64,000 bases of DNA from Acinetobacter portensis (GTDB lineage: Bacteria; Pseudomonadota; Gammaproteobacteria; Pseudomonadales; Moraxellaceae): the NCBI RefSeq assembly GCF_009372215.1, contig NZ_LWRV01000038.1:1-64000 (forward strand). Direction: 5' to 3'. A program made the position numbers and the translations under genes. The number at the start of each line of letters is the position of its first letter. Position 1 is the stretch's first letter. Of the stretch, positions 1-7,965 are shown piece after piece. The notes below the pieces were generated by a model, which was given only the letters and a program-made list of their open reading frames with translations, searched no databases and was not told where the DNA came from.

Positions 1-627
1 TCTGCTAGTCTAGAGCCTAAATTATTTCGAAATAATATTATTTGTGAAATACAAAGGAAAGCATTTTTTAATAATGAATTAGATGCTTATTTTGTAGATG
101 TTGATATTAATCATTACAGTAAACATCAATATGAAATATTTCATAAGTATGCTTTTTCTCAAGAGAGTAGAACAATTGAAAAATTAGAATTTTGGGATGA
201 AGTTATTCATGAGTTTAGGGTCACTTTAAATAATAATGATGTCTTAGAGGGAGCTCTTAGGGATACCGATGATCGAATTAAAAATATTCTAGAAATATTT
301 GTTGATGATAAGTATGCATGGATCTCAATTCATAATATTAAAAGTATTGAATTTTATGAAAATCAGTTTTTGGTAGACCTTATTTGGCGAAGAGCTATTA
401 TCACGATGCAAAATGGGAAGCAATTGCCCTGTTTTGTTCCTGTAAGATACTTTTCAAAGAACTTAGATGTTGATGATGACGATTTAATTTTAGCAAAGAA
501 GACTCAATGGACATCCGATAAGAATAATTTATTTTGCGGTATTGGACAAAAAACGTTTGAGCTGAATGATGAAATTGATTTCGGAATTTTAGATATCAAA
601 AAGATAGATTATAAAAATAATGACTAA
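1..627 (+). CDS. tagJ: Type VI secretion accessory protein TagJ (ImpE family), 5' end cut by window edge
   Basis: The reading frame is open from base 1, so the N-terminus lies outside the window; about 208 residues are visible. The central part carries the ImpE/TagJ pattern of an Asp-Arg pair, a short stretch around YAWISIHNIKSIEF, then a DLIWRRA segment and an FVPVRY segment. In H1-type T6SS, TagJ binds the sheath protein TssB and works with ClpV in sheath recycling; that role is taken from the family. The next gene, tssE, starts inside its last codons (8 bp overlap), so the two are translationally linked. The family and its place directly before tssE-tssF-tssG-clpV agree with each other, which makes the call firm even though the gene is partial. 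Confidence 0.85.
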   Translation, partial: SASLEPKLFRNNIICEIQRKAFFNNELDAYFVDVDINHYSKHQYEIFHKYAFSQESRTIEKLEFWDEVIHEFRVTLNNNDVLEGALRDTDDRIKNILEIFVDDKYAWISIHNIKSIEFYENQFLVDLIWRRAIITMQNGKQLPCFVPVRYFSKNLDVDDDDLILAKKTQWTSDKNNLFCGIGQKTFELNDEIDFGILDIKKIDYKNND

Positions 628-1093
628 TCATACAAATAAGAACATTCCATCGTTGTTTGATCGTCTAAGCGAAGATGGTGACTATTCGACTCATCAAGGT
701 ATTAGTAATAAAAAAATGAAAGAAATGGTGATTAGAGATTTACTATTTCTTCTAAATACAACGAGCTATTACTATACAAATGCTGAGGAAACTTATGAAT
801 ATGAAAAGTCAGTTTTAAATTTTGGTATAGAAACTATTTCTGGAAAGAAAAGTTCAGATGTGGATTGGGCATATATTGAAAGAAATATAAAAACAGCAAT
901 CAAATTGTTTGAACCTAGAGTACTTGGTGAAAGCTTACAGGTTAAATGTGATTTAGAAACAGAGAGCGACTTGAACTCAAATGAAGTCAAAATATTAATT
1001 TCTGGTTATATACAAACTAATCCTATACCTGAAAGATTTGTTCTTCACGCAAACATTGATATTGAAAATGATAATTTTAGTATGCTCGAGTAA
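620..1093 (+). CDS. tssE: Type VI secretion baseplate protein TssE (gp25-like)
   Basis: This 157-residue protein has the length of TssE, the homologue of phage T4 baseplate wedge protein gp25. It opens with a SLFDRL segment typical of TssE and has a VLNFGI motif near residue 67, where the gp25 family carries its conserved V-x-N-[FY]-G signature. The family anchors the sheath to the cytoplasmic baseplate together with TssF, TssG and TssK. The ATG overlaps the tagJ stop region by 8 bp, and tssF follows after 11 bp, so it sits inside a polycistronic T6SS operon. No frameshift is seen. Confidence 0.88.
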   Translation: MTNHTNKNIPSLFDRLSEDGDYSTHQGISNKKMKEMVIRDLLFLLNTTSYYYTNAEETYEYEKSVLNFGIETISGKKSSDVDWAYIERNIKTAIKLFEPRVLGESLQVKCDLETESDLNSNEVKILISGYIQTNPIPERFVLHANIDIENDNFSMLE

Positions 1094-1104
1094 GGGTATT
1101 AGAA

Positions 1105-2976
1105 GTGAATAAAATATTTTTAGAAAAATACCATCAAGAATTAAAATTTTTTAGAGATGCAGCTAAAGCTTTTGCGGAAGAGCATCCACAAGCAGCTCCA
1201 AGACTTGGGCTCGCTGCACCTGAAATTGAAGATCCATATGTTGAAAGATTAATTGAAGCTGTTAGTTTTCTTACTGCTCGTATTAATCTAAAAATTGATG
1301 CCGAGTATCCTAGATTTGTACATCATTTATTGAAAGTAATTCATCCGGATTTAGTTCAGCCATATCCTAGTGTAGCTGTGGCTGAGTTATGTCCCTCAGA
1401 TTTAAGCTCTATAGTGGTTGATCAAGGGTCGGGGGTTATTACGAAGGCTAAAACACAAGGTCAAGCGACTTGTCAATTTAGTGTGTGTGGTAAAACTCAG
1501 ATTTTCCCATTTCAGATTCAAAAAATTAACTATAGTCATAACATCAGTGACTTAAATTCACTGCAACAGAAAAGAAAAGATTATAAATCCATTTTAAAAA
1601 TTTCCTTAAAAATACCATCTGGTTTTTTTGTAGAAAATTTTCAAATATCCAATTTGCAATGGTTTATTTCTTCACATGACTTAAAAGTAAGTTCTGAATT
1701 ATTGTTTTTTATTGCTGAAAAGTGTCAATCGATTCAAGTTGACTTAAACGGTAATGTAGATTGGAAACATAGATTAAAACCAGATTTTACTATGTCAGGA
1801 TTTAATGAATTCATTTCTTTTTTTAACAAGCGAAGTACAAGTTATTTAAAGCATATTGTCGATTATGCAGTTCTTCCAGATAAGTATTTATTTTTCAAAA
1901 TAAATAACTTAATTGATGTAATAGATTCATTGAAAGATCATGGTCTTCTAGAATTTCAAAAAACTGAATTAGGTACAATTTTATCTAAAGAAGTTGTATT
2001 AGATTTAAATTTTATCTTCAATGACACATCTGAGCTGTTAAATAAATACCTCGATGATAAAAGTCTTAGTTTAAACTCTGTGATTTTAAATAATGCTTTT
2101 TCTGAAAGTACACGTGTATTGGTTGATCAACTATCTAATGAACAGCATATTGTTATTGATCGATTACGGCCACGTGATTATGAGGTTATCTCAGTTGAAA
2201 GAGTTGAAGGTTATAGTAAGTCAAATCATCAAATTAAGCTTTTTGAACCGATTTATAAACTCAATAATAATACTGATCATTTTAACGAAGCAACGTATGG
2301 CTTTTTTTCAGAGACATATCGTCAATCTCATGCTGTAGGGAAGAAAAACTCATATAAAGGAAGTGAGTGTTATATCCTTTTAACGAATCAACTTAAGTAT
2401 GGTGTCGAAAACAATTTAAACCAAATTTCAGTAGATACATGGTGTAGTAATAGAGCATTGCCAAGTGAAATTAGTTGGAGTCTTGATCAAGACTTAAAGA
2501 TGGCTGATGATTCGTTAAAGATTAAAAAAATTAAGCGACATTCAAGTTTTACAACGCCTATTCCGGCACCAATAGAGAATGCATCTTTATGGCGTTTATT
2601 AAATTTAGTTTCTTCTAATTTTATTTCCTTAAATTATGAAAATACAGATGAACTAACGCAACAAATCAAAAATAATCTTTATTTATTTTATGAAATTACA
2701 AACAGTATTTCATTTAAATCTCAGGTTAACGCTATTCAAAGTATCGAAGCGGAAAAAATTAGAAAAGTCATACGCGTTAAGAATCACTTATCTCCAGTAT
2801 CGGGAATGAAATTTGTCATTCAGATTGATGAAATGCTGATGAGCCATGTTCATCCTTATTTGTGGGGAAGAGTATTGCTTGAGTACCTGAAAGGTTTTTC
2901 TCCAATGAATCAATTCATTGAGTTGGAGCTTAAAAATTCTACTAATGAATTAATTTCTGCTTATACCACTTTGTAG
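1105..2976 (+). CDS. tssF: Type VI secretion baseplate subunit TssF
   Basis: The 623-residue product matches TssF (VasA/ImpG) in length and in its N-terminus: a helical start with YHQELKFFRDAAKAFAEEHP, then APRLGL, DPYVERLIEA and FLTARI segments, all typical of the family. TssF pairs with TssG in the baseplate wedge. The start is a GTG 11 bp after the tssE stop; no strong Shine-Dalgarno is visible, which fits translational coupling. The body is AT-rich and poorly conserved, as usual for TssF. The gene is intact and is followed by tssG after 9 bp. Confidence 0.9.
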   Translation: MNKIFLEKYHQELKFFRDAAKAFAEEHPQAAPRLGLAAPEIEDPYVERLIEAVSFLTARINLKIDAEYPRFVHHLLKVIHPDLVQPYPSVAVAELCPSDLSSIVVDQGSGVITKAKTQGQATCQFSVCGKTQIFPFQIQKINYSHNISDLNSLQQKRKDYKSILKISLKIPSGFFVENFQISNLQWFISSHDLKVSSELLFFIAEKCQSIQVDLNGNVDWKHRLKPDFTMSGFNEFISFFNKRSTSYLKHIVDYAVLPDKYLFFKINNLIDVIDSLKDHGLLEFQKTELGTILSKEVVLDLNFIFNDTSELLNKYLDDKSLSLNSVILNNAFSESTRVLVDQLSNEQHIVIDRLRPRDYEVISVERVEGYSKSNHQIKLFEPIYKLNNNTDHFNEATYGFFSETYRQSHAVGKKNSYKGSECYILLTNQLKYGVENNLNQISVDTWCSNRALPSEISWSLDQDLKMADDSLKIKKIKRHSSFTTPIPAPIENASLWRLLNLVSSNFISLNYENTDELTQQIKNNLYLFYEITNSISFKSQVNAIQSIEAEKIRKVIRVKNHLSPVSGMKFVIQIDEMLMSHVHPYLWGRVLLEYLKGFSPMNQFIELELKNSTNELISAYTTL

Positions 2977-2985
2977 GTGTAGATT

Positions 2986-3969
2986 ATGAGTCCATTACAA
3001 CCCATCGTTCAGTATTCAGATTTCTATACAGAATCAAAAGTTTCTCAGATACATTTATTTGCATTTATTCGAGGTGTGGAGTCTTTATGTGACTTTAAAT
3101 ACGGTATTGGCGATGAAATCCGCTTTGCAGATACTTCTGTTAGATTTAAGCAAACAGCATTTTTAAATTTCCCAAATAAACAAATTAATTCAATAAATAT
3201 TAAAGATGGTGTTCTTAATGTTGATGTAAAAGGATTTGGATTATTTGGTCCAAATGGTTCTTTACCGATACATATTACAGAGATGATTTATGAACGAAAA
3301 ATTCATCAAAAAGACACATTATTTAATGATTTTGTAGATATTTTCCACAATAGATTAATTTCCTTATTTTATAAGGCTTGGCGTGATGCTCAAGATATTA
3401 CATCTTTAGAAAATAAAGATGCTTGGAAGTTTAGTAAATATATTGCCAGTATTTTAGGTATTGAAAATCAAAAAGAATCGAAACGTTCATTACATCATTA
3501 TGACCAATTTTATAATTCAAGTTTGTTATTGAATAAAAACATGCCTTTAGAAAACTTCAAGGCAATTTTAACGAATTTTTTTGAAACAGACGTCGAAATT
3601 GAAGAGTATATCGGTCAGTGGATAGATGCATCTGCATTTAGTATTACATTAGAAAATAAAAATCAGGTCACTTTAGGGCAAGGTTTTTTGGTTGGCGATA
3701 AAATTTTTGATATCACTCAGAAAATAAGATTAGTTATTGGACCTATAGATTTACAGAAATATTTAAAGTTTATACGCGGTCAGAAATTTGCGAATCAACT
3801 CATTGAATGGGTCGGGCAATATACACGTCATCAACTTGATTGGGACGTAGATTTTATTGTTGATTATAAAACAATACCTGTAAGTAGTTTATCTGGCGGA
3901 GTTTCATTAGGTTTAACTTCCTGGCTTGGTCAAAATAATAAAAATCCAGTGGTAAGAATTAAATATTAA
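2986..3969 (+). CDS. tssG: Type VI secretion baseplate subunit TssG
   Basis: This 327-residue protein matches TssG (VasB/ImpH) in length and segments: an early FAFIRGVESL stretch, a GDEIRFA stretch near residue 42, FGLFGPNGSLP near residue 82 with the conserved G-P-x-G-x-L-P pattern, and a C-terminal W-L-G. Two TssG molecules with one TssF form the wedge core in known systems. It sits 9 bp after tssF and 18 bp before clpV, so the four genes look co-transcribed. No irregularities are seen. Confidence 0.9.
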   Translation: MSPLQPIVQYSDFYTESKVSQIHLFAFIRGVESLCDFKYGIGDEIRFADTSVRFKQTAFLNFPNKQINSINIKDGVLNVDVKGFGLFGPNGSLPIHITEMIYERKIHQKDTLFNDFVDIFHNRLISLFYKAWRDAQDITSLENKDAWKFSKYIASILGIENQKESKRSLHHYDQFYNSSLLLNKNMPLENFKAILTNFFETDVEIEEYIGQWIDASAFSITLENKNQVTLGQGFLVGDKIFDITQKIRLVIGPIDLQKYLKFIRGQKFANQLIEWVGQYTRHQLDWDVDFIVDYKTIPVSSLSGGVSLGLTSWLGQNNKNPVVRIKY

Positions 3970-3987
3970 TATAAGAGGCTTAAAAAG

Positions 3988-6618
3988 ATGTCTTCAGTGA
4001 GTAGATCAGCATTATTTACAAAGTTAAATAAAACACTTTATAAAAGTATTGAAAATGCATATTTTTTTGCAAAAATACGTGAAAATAAATTTGTTGATAT
4101 TGTGCATTGGCTTTATCAATTAGAACAACAAAATGATGGTGATCTGTTTTTTATACAGAAGTATTTCAGTATAAATTACGATGTTTTAATGAATGATTTT
4201 TCTTCGTACCTCGATAATTTAAAAGCAGGATACGAAATTAATGATTTTTCAGATGACGTTGTTACACTAATTGAAGAATCATGGCTTTATACTTCACTCA
4301 AATTTAATCAGCATTATATTAGAAGTGGACACTTAATTTATACGTTGTTGGTTTCAACACAATTTAAAAATACACTTTTTAATATTTCACAAGAATTTAG
4401 AAAAATTCATGCAGATCAACTTGCAGAAGAATTCTTAAATATTTGTAAAGACTCAGCAGAAAACCTAGTTTCAAATTCAGTTGATCATAGTGTTCAGGGG
4501 ATGTCATCTACAGCTTCAGCACTGGAAAAATATGGCACAAATTTAACTCAACAAGCCCGAGATGGTTTATTAGACCCTGTAACTGCTCGTGATGGTGAAA
4601 TTTTACAGATGATCAATATTCTATTGCGTAAGCGACAGAACAACCCCTTACTTACAGGTGAAGCAGGTGTTGGAAAAACAGCAGTTGTTGAAGGTCTTGC
4701 ATTAAAAATTGCAGAGCAACAAGTTCCTCCAGCATTAGCACATGTGGAAATTTACTTACTGGATATTGGAGTATTGAAAGCGGGTGCGAGTGTTTCGGGT
4801 GAATTTGAAAATCGTTTAAAAGCGATTATGCAAGAAGTAAAAAATAGTCCTCAACCCATTATTTTATTTATTGATGAAATTCATACGTTGATAGGAGCTG
4901 GTGGGGCTGCTGGAACAGGTGATGCAGCAAATTTACTAAAACCAGCTTTAGCACGTGGTGAGTTAAGGACCATTGGTGCAACAACTTGGGCAGAATATAA
5001 AAAGTATTTTGAAAAAGATGCTGCTTTAACTCGTCGTTTTCAAACTGTTCAGGTTGCAGAGCCATCAGAAAAAATTGCAGCTTCGATGTTAAGAGCCTTA
5101 GTTCCTCATTTAGAAGAACATCATCAAGTCAAAATTTTAGATGAAGCAATTGTAGAAGCGGTTAAATTATCAAAACGTTATATACCTGCGCGACAGTTGC
5201 CAGATAAAGCTATTGGATTATTAGATACTGCTTGTGCAAGAGTCTCGGTGAGTTTAACGGCTACACCACAATTGCTAAATGAAATTGAACAAAAGCAACT
5301 GAGTTTAAAAATAGAAAGGCAAGATTTACTTAAACAGCAAGATTTCGGGCATGGTATTAAAGAACATGCTTTAGATGATATTAATTATAGAATTGAGCAG
5401 TACAATAAAGAACGTGATGTCTTGACTCAGCAGTATGAAAAAGAAAAACAATTTGTTGATCAATTAATTCAAGTTCGAGAAAAACTACATGTTCCTTCTG
5501 ATTTATCAGAAATACGTTCAGAAGATGAAACACAGGCATTAAAAGATGAGCAAACTCGATTATTAGCGGAATTACGTGAAGTACAAAACTCTAGTGCATT
5601 GGTGTTTTCAGTAGTTGATCGTGAACTCATTGCACAAGTTGTTGCAGACTGGACAGGAATTCCCGTGGGCAAAATGATTGGAGATGAAGTACAACGTGTA
5701 CTCGAACTGTCTTCTGTATTGAATCAGAGAGTGATAGGGCAAGCACATGGTTTAGATGCGATTTCTAAGCGTATTCAGACATCACGTGCCATGCTTGATG
5801 ATCCAAACAAGCCGATTGGTGTGTTTATGCTTGCAGGGCCATCTGGTGTTGGTAAAACAGAAACAGCATTAGCATTGGCAGATACCATTTATGGTGGTGA
5901 GCATAATTTAATTACTATTAATATGAGTGAATACCAAGAAGCACATACAGTTTCTACATTAAAAGGTGCTCCTCCTGGTTATGTTGGTTATGGTGAAGGT
6001 GGTGTTTTAACTGAGGCTGTGAGACGTAAACCATACAGCGTTGTATTACTAGATGAAATTGAAAAAGCACATCCTGATGTACATGAAATCTTTTTTCAGG
6101 TGTTTGATAAAGGTTGGATGGAAGATGGAGAAGGGCGTTATATCGATTTTAAAAATACGGTGATTATTCTGACTACGAATGTTGGTTCAGAATTGATCAT
6201 GGATTTATGTCAAGATGATGAGTTAAAACCAACAGTTGAAGGCTTACAAAAATCATTAAGAGAGCCTTTGCTTGAAGTTTTCCCAGCAGCCTTATTGGGA
6301 CGTATTCAAACAATTCCGTACTATCCACTTTCAACTGAAATGTTAGAAAAAATAGTTGATATACAGCTAAATAGAGTTGTCAAACGCATTAAAAACAACC
6401 ATGAAATTAAACTGGAATATAGTTTGGATGTGTTGAGTTATATAGTCGCGCGTTGTACAGAGTTGGAGTCTGGTGGGCGTATGATCGATTCATTATTAAC
6501 CAATAGTATTCTTCCTGAAATAAGTTTGACATTATTATCTAATATGGCTTGTGATGTTAAAATTAATGTAGTATCAATTTACGTTGAGAATGACCAATTA
6601 AAATATCAATATAAATAG
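3988..6618 (+). CDS. clpV: Type VI secretion ATPase TssH/ClpV
   Basis: An 876-residue HSP100/Clp AAA+ protein. It has a diverged N-terminal domain (about residues 1-165), AAA-1 with Walker A GEAGVGKT at residues 224-231, a coiled middle domain, AAA-2 with Walker A GPSGVGKT at 617-624 and Walker B LLDEIEK, and a ClpB-like C-terminal small domain. ClpV disassembles the contracted TssB/TssC sheath for reuse. Assignment to ClpV rather than ClpB rests on the T6SS operon context, the diverged N-domain, and the presence of a separate true clpB at 31991-34570. An AAGAGG ribosome-binding site precedes the ATG. It is the last gene of the T6SS operon visible here; tssA, tssK, tssL, tssM and vgrG are not in the window. 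Confidence 0.92.
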   Translation: MSSVSRSALFTKLNKTLYKSIENAYFFAKIRENKFVDIVHWLYQLEQQNDGDLFFIQKYFSINYDVLMNDFSSYLDNLKAGYEINDFSDDVVTLIEESWLYTSLKFNQHYIRSGHLIYTLLVSTQFKNTLFNISQEFRKIHADQLAEEFLNICKDSAENLVSNSVDHSVQGMSSTASALEKYGTNLTQQARDGLLDPVTARDGEILQMINILLRKRQNNPLLTGEAGVGKTAVVEGLALKIAEQQVPPALAHVEIYLLDIGVLKAGASVSGEFENRLKAIMQEVKNSPQPIILFIDEIHTLIGAGGAAGTGDAANLLKPALARGELRTIGATTWAEYKKYFEKDAALTRRFQTVQVAEPSEKIAASMLRALVPHLEEHHQVKILDEAIVEAVKLSKRYIPARQLPDKAIGLLDTACARVSVSLTATPQLLNEIEQKQLSLKIERQDLLKQQDFGHGIKEHALDDINYRIEQYNKERDVLTQQYEKEKQFVDQLIQVREKLHVPSDLSEIRSEDETQALKDEQTRLLAELREVQNSSALVFSVVDRELIAQVVADWTGIPVGKMIGDEVQRVLELSSVLNQRVIGQAHGLDAISKRIQTSRAMLDDPNKPIGVFMLAGPSGVGKTETALALADTIYGGEHNLITINMSEYQEAHTVSTLKGAPPGYVGYGEGGVLTEAVRRKPYSVVLLDEIEKAHPDVHEIFFQVFDKGWMEDGEGRYIDFKNTVIILTTNVGSELIMDLCQDDELKPTVEGLQKSLREPLLEVFPAALLGRIQTIPYYPLSTEMLEKIVDIQLNRVVKRIKNNHEIKLEYSLDVLSYIVARCTELESGGRMIDSLLTNSILPEISLTLLSNMACDVKINVVSIYVENDQLKYQYK

Positions 6619-6818
6619 GAATGTGATAACAAATATCATTTTTCAAAGTGTTTTTGGTTGATAAATAAATTTAATAATATTATTTTAAAATTTAATGTTG
6701 ATTTGTATTTTTAATAATATTGTTAGTTTTATATTTTACTTAATATTTAAAATAATTTTGATTATTTTTATTTTGTAGGAATATTTTAAATAGAAATTTT
6801 AATTGAGTAAATAATGGT

Positions 6819-6853
6819 TGTGAGTAAAAGCATATAAATTTCTTTTACTCACA
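6819..6853. terminator. Perfect 12-bp stem-loop between clpV and the small secreted-peptide gene
   Basis: Positions 6819-6830 (TGTGAGTAAAAG) and 6842-6853 are exact inverted repeats around an 11-nt AT loop. It lies 3' of both clpV (plus) and the small gene at 6883-7050 (minus), so it could act on either. Neither side has a clean U-tract, which lowers the confidence. Confidence 0.5.
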
Positions 6854-6882
6854 TATCATTTAAATTTTATATGTTTAATATA

Positions 6883-7050
6883 TTAAGGATGCGTGCCAAT
6901 ATCACCAACATCAACGCATACGCCATCTGGCCAACAGATACACCCTTTACTTGGTACGCCTGTTGCTACACAATTATTCTGTTTACTTTGCCCAGCAAAA
7001 GTAACACAACTAAAGCTCATAATTATCGATAAAAATAATAATTTTTTCAT
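6883..7050 (-). CDS. Small secreted cysteine-rich peptide, function unknown
   Basis: A 55-codon minus-strand gene. Residues 1-19 form a classic signal peptide: two lysines, a hydrophobic core, and a V-T-F-A cleavage site before G20. The predicted mature peptide is about 36 residues with four cysteines at positions 27, 37, 39 and 45 (a C-x9-C-x-C-x5-C spacing), plus Trp40-Pro41 and a C-terminal THP. The ATG has a strong AAGAGGG ribosome-binding site 9 bases upstream, which makes it a credible gene despite its size. I recognise no family. It converges on clpV of the T6SS operon and lies alone in a very AT-rich gap. Two periplasmic disulfides are an inference. It could be a small effector, inhibitor or envelope peptide; no function is assigned. 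Confidence 0.7.
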   Translation of the reverse strand: MKKLLFLSIIMSFSCVTFAGQSKQNNCVATGVPSKGCICWPDGVCVDVGDIGTHP

Positions 7051-7965
7051 TTTAAAACCCTCTTGATTGTTTGTGACTCAATATTAATATAAATTTTATT
7101 ATTTACACTTAAATAATACATTGTTAATATTATTTGTTTTTTAAATATATGTATTTATATCTTTTAAAAAAAATATTTTATTTGTTGTTATAATTATTGC
7201 TAATACTATAGTAAATAAGTTGGTTTAAATATATTTTATGAACCCGTAATTATTTTTATTTTTTTGAGCATGAATAAATTGACAAAGACGGCGGGTATTT
7301 TACCTGCAAGAATCGGAAGAGGGTATCTAAAAAATGCCTCATTCTTTTGCTGAATCTATTCTTCAGTTAAAGGTCATAAAAAGTCTTTAATTTTTAAATT
7401 AAGTAATGATTAATGAATATCCAATTTCTGACGCTTTGTCAGATGCAAGAAAAAATGAAGAATAAACATCTATTTATAAGACACTTTTTCTATTAATTTA
7501 AAAAATATGTTTTAAATCTGTGCAAACATTTATTTGGTGAATGCTAGTTTTTGTTAAAAAATTGAAGAACTTTAGTCTATATAGACTTTAGTGTGATAAA
7601 AACAAGCTTTTAGATTGTTCATTTTATGTACAGTGTATGTTATGCGCTGAATAAAAGTTTTAATTATATTATTATATTAATTAACAACTTGCTTTATAAG
7701 TATTTAAATTTTTAGTGCTATCACATTTGAGAATACCTAACATTTTGCACTTCGAAAAGGGTAAGGAATCGAGTAGAATATGGGTACAAGAAAGTGGTAC
7801 AGATGCAAATAAACAACAAGTTACATCACAATATGAAATGATATTTCGTTGACTGATATGCTTTGAGCATCGATACTCTTTATGTTTTATTCAAGCAAAC
7901 CGGTTCACGGAAGCTGAGTCAAAAGCTCGCTTCTAAAAAACTTAATCTATCTCAAGGGGCTATAT
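7051..7965. other. Long AT-rich intergenic region upstream of icd
   Basis: No convincing gene was found. It holds the promoter side of the small secreted-peptide gene (about 7051-7120), a locally GC-richer patch at 7281-7325 with a small hairpin at 7291-7307, a 14-bp perfect palindrome AGTCTATATAGACT at 7574-7587, and an ATGCT/AGCAT hairpin near 7858-7871. A short frame at 7863-8051 overlaps icd and has no ribosome-binding site. No standard promoter for icd could be fixed. Confidence 0.5.
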
